Shown one piece after another: positions 1 through 13,856 of a DNA stretch of 64,000 nt. The notes under the pieces are model-generated. The model did not search any database and was not told where the DNA came from. It worked only from the letters and a program-made list of their open reading frames with translations. Origin of the DNA: Melieria omissa (lineage: Eukaryota; Arthropoda; Insecta; Diptera; Ulidiidae); assembly GCA_963971225.1 (NCBI GenBank), contig OZ020267.1, positions 69,849,718 through 69,913,717 on the forward strand, read 5' to 3'. Position 1 is the first letter of the stretch. Every line of letters starts with the position of its first letter. The position numbers were made by a program, and so were the translations under genes.

Positions 1-1052
1 ATAAATCAAAGCATTGCAAATTTACGTTTTACAACATTTCGTGTTATTTCTAATAAGATTATAAAAATACCGTTTCAATCTTTTATTGCAACAATAACTA
101 TGAATTCCATAAAAACAAATGATTTTTTGTTAATTTCGGTGTTTATGAATTTCGTTTTATATTACACAGGAAAACATGTTTCCTTCTCAGTGGAATTTTT
201 GATTAAATCAAACTGATAAATATAATTGAAAAAAGGGTATAAAAGATATATTTAATAAAAATTATAAGTAGTTGATAACTTGGTCCGCGTGGTCACTGAA
301 ATTGCGACTCCCTGAATCGCTCACGTATCGCATGTAGCATAGAAATTATTCATATTTTATTTTTTACTCAGCGGTGTATCATTTCTTCCAAAGAAGATCA
401 CTGCTGAATACTAAACTTATTTCTATATTCGCCAAGTCCAAAAATCCAGCAAACTAACCACTGAAACACTGAGGAATTAAGCATTGCGAAATTAGAAATA
501 ATACCAATCTAAACATTACCCCCACTACTCAACCATTCCAGCTACAGAGAAAAATATCATTTAGACGAATTTCATTAGAAATTTTGCGTTTTATTAATAA
601 AATTTTTGTTTGCCGTTTTTGTTGCTGTGACTGATACAATTCGTTTTCACTTTTGCTACTTTTATTACTGCATTGGAAAGAGACATGGAAGGAGACAAGT
701 AGAACAGCAAAAAATGCGACTAAGTTAATTACACAGATTAAAATAAAAATATGAATGTAGACATTTAAAGTGAATTTAAAATAATTCAATGGGTGAATGA
801 CACTTAAGCTAAACAAAAATAATTGTTCATATAATTTATGTATGTATGTGTGTAGATATGTAAAAAACAGAGTCTTTGTTGCTGTAGCGTTGCTTAAAGG
901 CATAAGCAAAAAGCAGCCGGGCAGTTGGGCAGCCGCTGGCCGGTTCGCCATCATGCTGGCCGCTGGAATCGCTGCGCTACAATTAACGTCGCGCTGCTAT
1001 GCTGTGGAAGCTTACAATCAGATTACATCTCTTGGCAATTGCATGCCAACTT
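1..1052. other. 3' flank of Hel89B, no gene seen
   Basis: AT-rich sequence beyond the Hel89B stop codon. The open frames here on either strand have no recognisable domain and overlap the likely 3' UTR of Hel89B. Several TTTATT hexamers (AATAAA on the minus strand) exist, for example near 591, but I cannot decide which one is used. Confidence 0.5.
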
Positions 1053-4000
1053 CTATTTCTTTAATCCCTGCACAAAATTCGACACATCATACTCTTCGTC
1101 GTACTGATGTTCCGACCATAATTCCGGTAAATTCTCAATAATCGTGTTCATGGACATGCGCGTCGTGGCACTGCCCCCGGCACCACCACTTCCAGCAGTC
1201 GCATTCGCATCTTTGCCATTCGCATTGAACAGATCGAACAGCTGCTCAGTGCCCATCGTGTCGAGCGAAGCGTTTTCCGAACTGACCACCGTGTTGGCAG
1301 TGAGTATTTTAAACTTTTGCAGTCCCATAATTTTCTCCTCGAGCGTTTTGCGTGTTATCAGCCGATAAACATTGACCACCTTCTTCTGACCAATACGATG
1401 CGCCCGATCCATGGCCTGCAAGTCCTTCATGGGATTCCAGTCATGCTCCACAAAGATCACCGTATCGGCGCCAGTCAAATTCAGCCCCAAGCCACCAACC
1501 TGAGAAGCACATTTTTAATTGTTAGTAAGCTAATAAAAGCGTCTAAAAAACGTGTCCTTGTAGTTGCATACCTGCGTTGTCAGCAACAACACATCGATGC
1601 TGGGATCCGTATTGAAGTTATTGACAATGTCCTGACGCAGTGAGGCCGGCACACTGCCATCCAAGCGCAGATATGTCACCGTTGGCAAATGTTTGCGCAA
1701 CAAATCCTTCTCCACAATGTCCAGCATGGCTTTCAGTTGGCAGAAGATCAGCGCACGATGCTGGCTAACCGACTCGGTTTGCACGCCTATGCCGCAGTCA
1801 AGCAGCAGTTGCCTACAAAATACGGAAAAAAATACAATTTACTTACTTGCACTTGTTTGCAACTAAAAGCACTTGAAGATTTAAATGTTTCTCATCGCTA
1901 CTCACTTTAAAGCTGGCAATTTTGCCGAATGTTCGATGTCGTCCAGCGAGCTCTGCTGCTGGAGCAACTCTTGTGATATCTTTATGTACTCGGTGTGCTT
2001 TGGCGTCAACACCAACTTCGGATGGTTGCACACGTTCTGCAGGTAGCGCAAGTCGTGGAAAATGTGCGTCTTCATACTCATATTTTCCCCGGTGCTCAAA
2101 TTCTCCAGGCAGTCTTTCCAGTGCGTGTTCAGGTGCGTGCGGCTAAAGTCCTCGTACAGGCGCTCTTGCAGTGAACTCAATTCGCACAGCAGGTCCTGCG
2201 TAATCTTTGGTGGCAGATCGGTGAGCACGTCCTCCTTGACACGCCGCAGCAAGAACGGTAGCACCTGACGGTGCAGCGCCTCCATGGCCAACACGCCGGC
2301 TTCTTGCTCCTTGGGCGAACTCTTCGAGTCGCGCGACGCCAAAATGGGTCGACTGTAGCGCGCAATAAACTGTTTCTCCGTGCCCAAGAAGCCCGGCATT
2401 AGGAAGTCGAACAATGACCACAGCTCCAGCACGTTGTTCTGTATGGGTGTGCCGGACAGTATAAGCCGATGATTGGCCTTTAGCAGTTTTATAGCCTTCG
2501 AGCTCTTCGTTTTGCCATTCTTGATAATGTGGCCCTCGTCCAGTACACAGTAGTTCCAGTGAATGGTGCTGAAGAAGTCAATGTCCTTGCGAATGGTGTC
2601 GTACGAAGCCACCACCAAATTACACGGGCCGATTCGGCAGCGTAACTTCTCGCGGAAAATCGGCAGTCCGACATAGTGCAGCGGCTGTAGCACATTTGTG
2701 TTCTGCAGGAACTTCTCCACCTCGTACACCCAGTGACCGGTGAGAGTGGGCGGACAAATGACCAGACTGGGCAGTTGTGTGGTCTTATCCAGAGTGCGCT
2801 GATAATGATCGCCGGCCAGTATGCAGATGGTCTGCAGCGTCTTGCCAAGGCCCATGTCATCGCACAGTATGCCGTGCAGGTTGTATTTATTGAGGAACCA
2901 CAGCCAGTTCACGCCGGCCTGCTGGTACGACCGCAACTCCACCGACAGCGGCACAGGCACCTTATAGTCGGGTATACTTTTGGGCGCGAATAAGTAGTCG
3001 AGGAAATCGCGATCGCGTACTTTACGCGCTTCCAGCTCGGCTGACGGAATTTCGCTTTTGATATTTTTAGCGCGCGAATCCAGCGGCATCAGCTGAATGA
3101 GCATGGCGAAGCAATGTGTGGAGAGCAGGCGCACCGACTCGTCGGGATCGCTCATGCAACCTAAATAAACAGAAAACGATTAAATTTTCTGCACGCAAGT
3201 TGCACCGACGCACGTTGAACTCACCCAGCAATGGAACGACTAGAAGCACAATATAAGGAACAATGCGTATTTGCAGCTTATCGACCACACGCTCAATGGC
3301 CTCAATGGCCCCCTGACGCTGTATCACATGTTCTATTTTGCCCAGCAGTTTGACAATGTGATCCATCACGAAGCACATGGTGTGCATGGTATGAGCGGCA
3401 GCCAGTGCGGCAATGCAGCGTGCCACCATGTGACGCACCTTTTGGAGACAAAAACGAAAAATACAAATCAACATAAGAGCAAAAATGGAAAGTTCGATGT
3501 CGTACCGCCTTTAGGGGATGCGTAATCAATATGCCAAAGTGTGGCAGCATATTTCGCAGACGTTCACCGGGCGTGGGTGGTTTGGGTGATTCAAAACCTG
3601 GCTGTTTTGAATTGAGAACGACCATGTGCGGCGCTGCCACCTCAATCAGCTGCAGCGCTGTGATTAGATCATTGGTTTGCACCAAATCGATGGACGCATT
3701 GGCCAGCAGTTGCATGCTGCCATAAGTGGCAGTGAACTGTTCGATTCTCGAAAACATTATCAGCTCAAAGACGGGAATTTGCTCAACAATTTCAACACTG
3801 AAGGTTTGACAGATTTTCGTAATGGCACAAGTGGCACCCAGGCGTTGGATACGGCATTGCTTCTGTTCCTGGAAATTATACAAATAACGCAATTACAGCA
3901 TTTTACCCATTTTTTATAAACGAATTATATCGTTTTGTAAAGCAATTCTCACTTACCGCCGCAGGGGTTGTACTACTGCCGTTCTCCATGGTTCCCGTAG

Positions 4001-7000
4001 CTGCTGAAGCCGATGCCGTCGTCGCCACGGCTGTCGCTAATGCAGCTTCATTCAGTGGTGGTCTGCCGAGCCGTGGACCTGAGGTGGTGCCTCGACCGCC
4101 GCTAACAGAGCTGCTTTGTTGTAGACTTAAGGTTAAAATGCCATAGTAGACGCAATTGACAGTAGCCGCTGCTGACGTTGGAGGCCTGGTCTGACTTAGG
4201 GGTACTTCAGTACAAGCCTTTATGTAAAAATTAATCATTGTAACGAAACATACAAACAAATAATTAAATAAAAATACTTACAATTTTCGGCGTAAACTCC
4301 GCATCGCTCTTCAACAGCGTACACAGATTTGTTAGGATTTTGCTATTCGGACTAGGATTCCTATCACACACCTGGCGCATTAAAAACACCAGAAACTCTG
4401 CTGACAATTCTTGCAGCAGCTCGCAGTCTTCCCGCTTAATGGACTCCATTAGCGGTTTCACCACCGGATTCAGTTTCTCGGGCAGGGCGTGCATGCAGAC
4501 AATGGCACCTGCCAGCGCCGCCTGTGCGCTAATATTGTAGGCACTCTGCTCAGCCGATGTTTGCGCAAACGACTGTTGCAAGCCGCGGCGACGCTCTTCG
4601 AGCATTTCGAGAATTTTTGGCTTTAATGGATGCTGGCGCAAGCCCTCAGTAAGCGTGGTGGCCACCGCCTCAATTTGGTCAAGCGTCAGGATGCGCGCAT
4701 TGTTAAAGTCATTAATGGGGATTTTGTATTGTTTGAGCGTGGCGATTAGATCATGGGTCTCTTGCAGCAGTCTAAAGGAAAGAAAAGTAAGCGAAGTCAG
4801 TGAGGAACTAAGCAACTATTTTCATTTTCCTTATACCTGGTGAAGGAGACTGCCACCTCGTCATAGTAAACATACTCCATGACGCAGAAAAGCAGTTTCT
4901 CCTGCAGTTTTTGCGCAGCCGCGCGCATGGAGTTATCCGCTCGTGCCCAAAATGCAATAATCAAGCCTACAGCACAAAAATATAAAAGAGTGAATTTTCA
5001 GTTTTTTTCATGGAAACTTACCGCAGACAATTCGCTGCACGGCCGAGCGCGAGTTCAAATGGCCCAACAACACTTTGCCGTAGCAATCCATGGGACTTTC
5101 GACATTTGCCGTGTAGACCACACCCGGTGCTGGCTGCACCAAATACTCGGACAGTGCACCCAGTACGCGTGCTGCCGTCACACGCGCTCGCATAACGTTG
5201 CGCTCACGCACCTCGACCGGAACGGCTTCGGTGCCGCCCAAAAAGTACTTCTGCTGCGCAGCGCCAGTAGCCATCGAATGCGCGCCCAGGTCATCGCCAA
5301 TGCGATGTGTGCGTCGACGTGGTGCGGCTGTTGTTGGTGCTGATGGATCGCTTGCGCCGGCGTTGGAGGTAGATGCGCAATTGACAGTGGCCGACGCCGC
5401 TGCAATTGTATGTATGAGTATGGCCGGATCGAAAGCGAGCCGTGGCGGTTGCATAGCCAAACAAATCCACGACGACACAATGGGGCACGCGGCATGCAAC
5501 AGCGCCCCCAGATCGGCATTCCGTATCAGGTTCGACCACACGATTGAGGCCATTTCCTGTATTTCCGCTTGAGGTTCGACTAGAATACGTTCGTAGATGT
5601 GACGCAATGCGTCCTGCAGCAACTTCCACTGCCAGTCAATTACACCAAAGTTCAATTTCAAGTTCTTCGAGTCAAAGTTCAACGCACTGGGCACATTGCT
5701 GACTGCTGCGTTGTTGCTTTCGGCAGCAACCGCACCGCTTGGTGTGCCAGTAGTTGCTAACAGTCCGAATGACGCGGCGGGTTTCTGTTCACTTTTGAGA
5801 GTCTCTAGATTCTCCTTACTCAAATTGCAGCTGGTAAGCGTTTGTAAAGTAACAAGCGTCGACTTGCGCACCGAGCTGGTACTGTGCGACAAAAAGGGCC
5901 ACAGACGTGGGATTAGCGTAGACATGGGCTCCATTCTATAAAGCAAATGAAATATTTACATAAATCCCTTTAAAAGGAGGAAAACATACACCACTTACTG
6001 TATCCAAAAAACACCGTTCGGCAAAATAAGTATGGCCGCTAGCAGACCCATAAAACTGTTGCAGGCGGACGTCAGCTCGTCTTGATCGAGCAACAGATCC
6101 CAAAGCATCTTCACAATGGAAGAGACCTGCGCAGGATTCAGCAACTTTGGCAGCCACATAGCCACTGGTATCAGTGTGGAGGCGGCTACGGCACCAACAT
6201 CGTCCACTGCATCGAACAGACCCATCAATATATCATTGATGGTTTGCGGCACGTAGACGGGCAGCAGATCTTCGCGCACCACGAAGACATACTTCAATCC
6301 CAGCAGTCCGCCATGGCGCACCTCCCACTCGCTTTGCTTCAGCAGCTTCACCAGCAGCTGCACAATCTGATCGACCTGTGCAGGCTGCATCTCCTTGGCA
6401 ATGGTGCCGAGCACTTGAGCACAAGTTTCACGCACCGGTGCCACCACCTGATCCGCCACGAAATCACCAAAACGATCCAGGCAGAGCACACACAACAAAC
6501 GCAGCGCAGCATCCTCCAACCAGAGCGTGTGTCGCTGCCGCATCTCTTCGCGGCTCATACCCACTGCCTTGCCCGCACCCGAGGCATGACTGTTGATAAG
6601 CTCGCGTAGCGCAGTGGCGGCACCATGACGCACCTCCCACTTGGGATTGAAGAGATCAATGTATAGACGCGCACAAAAATTCTCCAGCGGCCAGCTGACA
6701 GCATCAACCCAGGAGCCAGTGGCGTCGGGCACAGGATCTATGGTAGCAAAAGCAAATACAAAAAAATTTGAGGCATGAAACATTACATTTAACACATACC
6801 ATTTAAACTATAGAAAATCTCCTGCCGCTGCGCCAGGTCCGCTTTCAGTTTCTTACGCTCTGGCTCATCTGCACTACTGCCGCCATTATTGTTGACACCC
6901 AATAGGGCGTTCCCGCTGTTACTGCTGCTACGACTTAGACTGGTAGTTGCGGGTGTAAGTGTGCTGGTCGTTACACTGGCCGCCCCTCCCATATTCTGAC

Positions 7001-8908
7001 GTGCCTTACGTCTGGCACGATTCATTTCGCGGCAGCTTAGCTGCTGGCCGTTGGATGGAATGGCGTTGGCGTGCGGTTTGATATTGAGTATGTCCTCAAC
7101 GGGCATCTTAAATGTACAATTGATTAGAGATTATAAGTGGGAATGAAGAAATTTAATGACGTTGTTGCCATTATCAAAGTCAGTGCACTTAGTTTCCTAT
7201 TCAAATGGGAAGAGTCAAAAGATTTAACTGTAGAATTAACTCATAGAAGTTCTGCTCAATTAAATTCAAAACCGATTTCATTCGATTTTTGAAATGATGA
7301 TCCTAGATTTTTTTTAATTAACCTAGCATTACAGAATATATAGAAACCAACAATAGTTTATTATTTTCAATCCCTGTTTGCGTTTTCTGCATTATGCAAA
7401 TGATGTGCGTGGGTGCAAAGCAGGTCATTCCACGTACGCAACGACAGCTAAATATGCTATTCAGTGCTAATGTACACTTGAGTTATGCAAATAAAACTGC
7501 CTCATTTCGTGTTTGATTAATAACGTTAAACAATATCAATAGTAGCGACGACAAGTACGACGCACTGCTTGTTTGAAAATACATTCAATACAAATACAAA
7601 TGCGGCCTTATCGCATTAATACAACTCAAATAGCAATGTTTTCTCACTTCAATGGAGATGAATAGTTGCTAAGTTTGCCTCGTAGCAGAAGTTTCAAAGG
7701 TCAGCTAAAAAAGCATTACCCAGAGTTAAAAGCTACAGCCCATATATTTTTCAGCCATAATGGAAGTAAAATTTGTTTCGTTTGAAGTTTAATCAAAACA
7801 ATGAAGGCGCGTGTGGGAAAAAACTTCAATCACTCGCAATTATCATATCACATCTATCTACCTGCGCCGATGATTTGAGCTCTCGCCAATTAATGGCAAC
7901 AATTCCATGATTGGCAGCAATTTCACATGCACTCACCTTTTCCTCGTTGGCATTGTAGGTGCTGCCGGGGCGCGGCATCATCATATCCTCGTCGGTGATC
8001 ATGTCAGTCAGATTGACGCCCAACTTGGAAGCCTGTGTCAGTCCCAGTTTCTCATTTAGTAGCGCACGCTGACGACTAAGCCGTTCGGCCGCCGTCGCGC
8101 TGGACGTTGATGATGTTGGCGACGACGAGGCGGACATCGCCAGCGTCGACTCCTCATGCAAATCGAATTCAATGCCCTCCGAGCCGATAAGGCGAGCGCC
8201 TTTGTGCAAAATCTGCTCAAGATTGAATTCCGCAAACGATAAGAGACGCTCGTGCGCCTCTTTCAAATCGCTGACGGCAGTGCTGGCCGAGGAAGCATTG
8301 CTGTCCTCTTCGAGCGGCTCCTCCTTCTCCTGTGCCTTTTCGCGTTCTTGTTCTATTCTATCGGCCTTTTCGCGTTCGCGCTTTATAGCTGTCGCATACA
8401 ACTGCTCCGGCCGCCAGGCGGGCACATTTTGCAGTATAGCCTCAACGGCTTGCGCCGCCGCGATGCGTGTGTCCCACGAGCTGCTGTGCAGATAGCCGAT
8501 TAGGCGGTTCAGCAGCGCATGCAGTTCGTGCGGGTACAATTTCTGCACTTCGCCTATTTGTTTGGCGGCAGCGCGACGTGTCACCGCCGATGAACCCGAC
8601 TCCAACAGTATGAACAAACGATCGAGTCTGCGACGGCAAAGTGAAGTGGTGCAGCAAATGAAAACTGGGGATTAGTATGTGGTGAATGGCATGGCATGGC
8701 ATGCTGACGACAACGACACGAACAACAACCGCTACAATGGCAACTGTTGTTTGCGTATTTGAACAGCTGGAGGGCGAGTGCTGCGGTGTGTGGGTGCGTG
8801 CTGTGGCGACAGTGTCGAGACCGATTGCGCGACACACCCACACACACACACACACACACACCAGCGGATATAAGGGAAAAGATGTGAACATGCTTACCGG
8901 GATGTCAT
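1053..8908 (-). CDS. Hel89B: Hel89B: BTAF1/Mot1-family TBP-removing SNF2 ATPase
   Basis: Thirteen coding exons with GT..AG borders keep one frame: 8908-8898, 8627-7862, 7106-6800, 6737-5999, 5935-5022, 4966-4837, 4771-4282, 4217-3957, 3868-3506, 3438-3225, 3160-1906, 1812-1572 and 1499-1053, giving about 2045 residues. The tiny first exon encodes only MTS plus two bases; joined to exon 2 it reads [15 protein letters not shown], the conserved Mot1/BTAF1 N-terminus, which fixes the start. HEAT-type helical repeats fill most of the first 1450 residues. The C-terminal SNF2 motor shows DDMGLGKT (near residue 1500), DEGH (near 1606), SGTPIQNN and [10 protein letters not shown]. Family role: ATP-dependent removal of TBP from DNA in the nucleus. 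The protein is somewhat longer than the human form (about 1850 residues as I recall), with Ser/Ala/Gly-rich stretches in exons 3, 5 and 8. No break was seen. Confidence 0.96.
8832..8862. repeat. (CA)n microsatellite in Hel89B intron 1
   Basis: An almost pure CA dinucleotide run, interrupted near its start by CCC, lies inside the first intron (8628-8897) of Hel89B, just downstream of the exon 1 donor. Confidence 0.9.
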
Positions 8909-10760
8909 CGTTCAGCTTGGAGTGAAACTTCAGTTGGTGTGGTTGTTTAAATTGCTGTTATTGCTGGATGTTAAACAAGCTAAGCAAGTTGGCTAGCTGG
9001 TTTCCCCCCCTGCACTGCGTAGTTTAGCTGTTGTTAGTTGGAACTATTTTTATGAAATTTACAGCGCGCTGCGTTGCTGCACACCCCTAAGCTGCTGGCT
9101 GTTCGACTGTGAAGAAGCTGCAAATAGATCAAGCAAATAGCATTTTAAATGGGCGAACACATTTTTGTTCAATTGGAATACAAAAACAATTAAGAACACT
9201 TGTTATTACTGTTCGACTAATCTATTAATGTTAAAATAATTGACATTATTAACAAAGTCAGCAGTGGACGAAGCGAAGAGTGAGCGATTAACTCAGTATG
9301 GCCAAGCGAACAAAGTAATTTTAAATACGCATATTGTACGTTTTTACGTAAGCTGGAGAATTAAACAAAGAAGTAATAAATATCCATATTAACTTGCATT
9401 CAGCTAAGCTGCCAGCTGTCGTATCAAGGGAGAAATTTGTGGCAATAAATAGAAGGGACATTTTACAAATTACAATTACAAAAACAAAGTAACAAATTGA
9501 CTCAATTGGCTGTAGTTGCAAAATAAATTTCAGTTGTATGTCGCACGTTCACTACTATTAAACACTAAAAGCTCATAATTAACAAGCGAAGGTTTGTACT
9601 GTGCAACAAATATTTAGTTCTGCAACTCGAACGTATTCAACGTTTTGGTAGTATGAGAGTAATAACACAAACTTTGCTAATTACATTGTCACACTTCTTA
9701 CTAGTTGCACCGGACTCATAAAAATAGTTTGCGAAAATTGAATTGTTTTTTATTTTGCATATCGATGTATGCGAAAAATACCTAAAAAGGCGAAAAATAC
9801 CAAAGCGAGAAGAGCAAAAACAAGTATAAAGCATTATCAATGCAACAATGGCGATTACAGTGTGTTAATACATACAACAATAAATCAAATAACAATAACG
9901 GAAAGGAAAAGGAAAGCAAATCGCCAACAACAACAATTACTCCTACAACATCAATAATAACGATAACGACAAAAGCAAAACAACAACTTCTCTCAATGAA
10001 ACACCAACAATAATAATAACAACAACAACAACAAAAGCAAAGCTCATCATGCATGAAAACTTTGTAATCACGCAAACTCTAAATGAATCTTTGGCTCGTT
10101 TTTCACTCACAACCAACACTAAAATGTTGCTAGTGTTGTTGTTGTTATTGGAAAAAAATATGAATATGTATATGAACCGAGAGGAAGAGGGCACCAGAGC
10201 AATATTACTGCACGGATTAGCTCGACACTCTTAGTGACAACACTGTGAATGGCGGTGGAAGTAGACATATGTAACATGCGGGTGAAGTAAAATGAGAACA
10301 CATATTTCTTGGAACAGTTGTGTGGACAGTTTTTCCCCCACTCCAATTTCAGCAGACTGTGCTAGGGCGTCGTTAGGTGTTGGATATTGAATCAGTTCGA
10401 TATCGAATACAGAATATTCCAATCTCCCTCACATTAATATTAACTTGATTGCACACCGTGACTGATTATTTTGTCCAACATCTATAACTCACTGACGTCA
10501 TCGTGTCTTTTTTTATTTAGCCCCGATTCAATTAGACGTTGTTTGAATAGCTTTACAAATTTTTTCTCTAAGAATTTTTCTACAACTAACTAATTTTGTG
10601 TGCGTGAAAATCCTTAGCTCTTGGATTGAATGGCGAATTTTTCTTACAGTTTAATGTCTTCTATGGACAAAATTGTCGGTCTTGGATTAAAATTTGGAAT
10701 CTGTCTATAAGACACAACAATTTTACAAATTGTAGTCTACTAGAATACTTAATTCTAGTA
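8909..10760. other. Upstream flank of Hel89B with CAA-rich simple sequence
   Basis: This holds the 5' UTR and promoter side of Hel89B (minus strand). No conserved coding frame is visible. Positions 9925-10035 are a CAA/AAT-rich low-complexity stretch; its mirror on the minus strand gives spurious Cys/Val/Tyr-rich open frames. A further (GTT)n patch lies near 10132-10150. Confidence 0.5.
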
Positions 10761-11664
10761 CAGTGGACGTCCAGTATAACGAACTTTCCATTTAACGAAT
10801 TTTCGATTTAACGTACGGCCAAATTTTTTCCATTGATGTTTCTATATTAAGAACAAAAGTGAAATTTGCTATTCGATATTACGAATATTTATGTTGTTTT
10901 TCACCCTTCGAATTGTTTTTATTTGAGCATTCCCAATTTTTTTCAATAACAATAAATGTTTGGTTTCGTCAAGTGAACAGTACCTCAATTGTTTTTGTTT
11001 TGGTAACGTTAAAACTTTCAAATTTACGTCAAGTTACCAACATTTTCAAATTCTGTTTGTATGCATTACTGATCATTTTCATAGGATTTGTTTTGCGTTC
11101 GATCGGCGTTCTTTTAAAAATGAAAATTTCAGTAATCAATCAAGAAAAATGTCCACCTGAAAAGTATACTTGCGGTAAAGACGCAATCCGCAGCGAAGAC
11201 TTTTTCACTGTACACACGTAGCCAGTTTTGTATTTTGAAAATGCTCGAATAAAACAAGATATTTGTTTAACCTTCTGTCTGTCCTTTGCTCAAAATTGCG
11301 ATCGCTGTCCGATGAAACGGTTATATAATTTACTGACAAAACATGAAGAAATGTTACACATAAATCACAAAAAAAAGAGAAAAGCTCCGAAAAGTGTTTT
11401 TCTCGATTTGTTATTGGGTTGTGAGCGCAATTAACAGTAAATAACACAAGTAGACGAGTGCGAAAAACCGCTCAACCGTTTTTTTAATTCCATCTGGGGT
11501 CAAATAGACCCCAAGGGACAGGCTGAAGGTTAAGAACTGAATACGTGAGACTTATTTCTTAAAGGATGGTTTAACACACACAAAAATTTCGATCGATTTA
11601 ACACATTTTTCGATTTAGCAAATTGGGGGTACAACATAAGATTCGTTGTATTGGACGTCCACTG
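10761..11664. mobile_element. pogo/Tigger-like (Tc1/mariner superfamily) non-autonomous element
   Basis: Inverted ends CAGTGGACGTCCAGTATAAC (left) and the reverse complement of GTTGTATTGGACGTCCACTG (right) lie between TA dinucleotides at 10759-10760 and 11665-11666. CAGTGG...TATAACGAA is the typical look of pogo/Tigger ends, and TA is the expected target. The repeated phrases for ATTTAACG/ATTTAGCA inside each end are consistent with this. No transposase frame survives in the 904 bp. A second small element is nested inside at 11271-11529. Confidence 0.8.
11271..11529. mobile_element. TTAA-flanked MITE (piggyBac-like), nested
   Basis: Ends CCTTCTGTCTGTCC and GGGACAGGCTGAAGG are imperfect inverted repeats and are flanked exactly by TTAA on both sides (11267-11270 and 11530-11533). 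A TTAA target with CC/GG termini is the piggyBac signature. At 259 bp it is non-coding. It contains a local hairpin GGGGTCAAATAGACCCC near the right end. Confidence 0.65.
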
Positions 11665-11666
11665 TA

Positions 11667-13591
11667 CTTAATTAACTTTTAAAAAACAAAAACTAAAGAA
11701 AACTTACAAAAATTCAAAACAAAAGCCAAAAAAGCGGGATATGTATGAGAATCGTAACAAATGCTTATTTTCATTTTTATTCATAATTTCTTCATCGCTT
11801 GTCAATTTGATAACAATAGAAAACTTTAAACAAAATAACAACTAAAACTAGGCTTTCGTTACAATAAATTTCAAGTTTAGCAGCCACTATCAAAACTTGA
11901 AAAAAACAATAGTTCCAGACTCCTCGTCGGACACGTGATTAACTCAATTCGCATTCCATTCTGATGCGCGAACTGAGTGCAATTTGCCGCACAATAGAAA
12001 TAAAAAATAACAAAAACAAACAACAACACAAATACTGCAGCGACAATTGATTAGCAAACAAATTCGCAATCTGTCTTGTATAGTTAGTTTGCCTGATTCT
12101 ACTTCGAATTTTTGCTGTCGGACATGCAAATTGCGCTGCACTGCCCGCTAACCGGGCAGCCGAACAGAAGCACGCAACGCATCCAACTACAAATCACCGC
12201 TGTGAACACTATCAGACAAATTGATTAGATTTAATTCGAAAAAACGTGATACACATGCCTACTCACACATAGACTCACACAGACGCAAGAGCCGATTCAC
12301 GACGAAGCCGCAACGGAAACACCGTACACATGCATACAAAATATATATGCATCGGTGATAAGAGGGAAAATGGAAACGTTGCAACGTTGTTTGAGTTCAA
12401 ATGACATTTTCATATCGCCTCCATTTTGTCGGTGCCGGTTTTATGCGCACGCAATAAAAACCCTACCGCTGTCGTCGTCGTCGTAGCAATGAACGTTTGT
12501 AATGACTCCTCGATATGCAAATCGTCTCTGGTATTGAACGCGGCGCTAAATGATCTACATAAATGAATTGCTGTGGTGGCAACTGTCTTTGGATGGAATA
12601 TTTTATGGTTGGCAATAAATCAGCTGAACAATTAACGGGCAATAAACCCATAGCCGAAAGTGACTGAAAACTGCTTAAACGCAGCCACAGATGGAGCAAT
12701 ATTGACTGAACTGACGCGGCAAGTTGTGGTTGACACAGCGCTTGAAAGTGTTGGAATTTGACTTGAAAAAAATTGCCAGAAAGAATTATTTGCTGACGTC
12801 TATGCGGGAGATTTTGACTGTGAGAAGACACCAAAACAGGTACAACACTTTTACAAGTTTGCAAGGAACCATGCACTGCAGACAATAATCTGATAAGTCG
12901 AGACAGAAAATTAAAACAAAATGAAATGGATATAGTTTAGCTTAACCATACTTTTAACCATTTCTAAGGTGGGTATCAAAATGGAACGGAATCAAATCGT
13001 CGTCGGCTTATCCAGTCGGATTTCCCTTCACTACTTTAACTAACTAACAAGACAGAAAACGGTCCAAGTCACAACAAATAATGTAAAATCTTTGGGCCGG
13101 AGTTAGAAAGGACATCATGAAAACCCTATAATCGGGTCAGATCCGCATGTATTCATAAAAGATAATAAAAATAATAATACTAAATAACTACATCCTACCA
13201 ATATTGGTTGCAAAAAATACAAAGACAATTTAAAAAAGTGTAATAAATAATCTAAATTAGATAGTGTATACTTTACTTCCAAAAAAAATACAATTTCAGT
13301 TTTGAAAAATACGAGTTGAACTTCAAAAAATACAAATTCTCAAACTGTACGAAAAGACAATGTGAAACCTCTTGAACAAAGACACTTTTTTATGAAGCCA
13401 AAGAATAAAAAAAAATTGAGTTTTTAGAGCCAGGACAAAATCTTAAGGTGGAGAAGACAGAATATTTGTGCAGCTGGAAAAAACAATGTGAAAACTTTAA
13501 AGCTAAGACAGATATAGCACAGAGCCGCATATATTCTGAAAAGACTTTGAAGAAAACTTATTAGAAAACTAAGTTTAAGTTTAAGAAAACT
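11667..13591. other. Intergenic stretch, no supported gene
   Basis: No conserved domain was found. One 140-residue open frame on the minus strand (12463-12885) has no recognisable motif, no neighbouring exons and a composition like random sequence. The left side carries A-rich spacer DNA. Confidence 0.4.
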
Positions 13592-13604
13592 TATTAGAAA
13601 ACTA
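13592..13604. repeat. 13-bp target-site duplication, left copy
   Basis: TATTAGAAAACTA occurs immediately left of the LINE and again immediately right of it at 19142-19154. This fixes both element ends and implies target-primed insertion of a full-length or nearly full-length copy. Confidence 0.9.
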
Positions 13605-13856
13605 GGGGATCAGGGTTTGGGTCCATAAGGTAAAGCACCTGACTGCACGGATGGGGACATGGTCTGCATCTTCGGCTGCGATCCTTATGGGTACCAGGCC
13701 AAGCGGACTCAACGCCTCCACGTAGGTTGCTTCGGTAACCGGGCGGTCCCTGGGCGGCTGTTGGAGCCCATCTTCTCAGCCGGCAAAGTTTGAGCTGCGG
13801 AAATCCAGGAGCGTCTGACCCACAGTGGGCGGCTCCCTGGTCAGCGTCTGATCTCC

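Noticed and set aside
797..1141. Open frame antisense to the end of Hel89B
   Set aside because: Shadow of the conserved Hel89B C-terminus and its 3' flank.
10859..11221. 120-codon frame inside the pogo-like element
   Set aside because: Shows neither a helix-turn-helix nor DDE motifs of a pogo transposase; treated as non-coding filler.
12463..12885. 140-codon open frame on the minus strand
   Set aside because: No domain, no neighbouring exon or splice logic, and composition like translated AT-rich noise.
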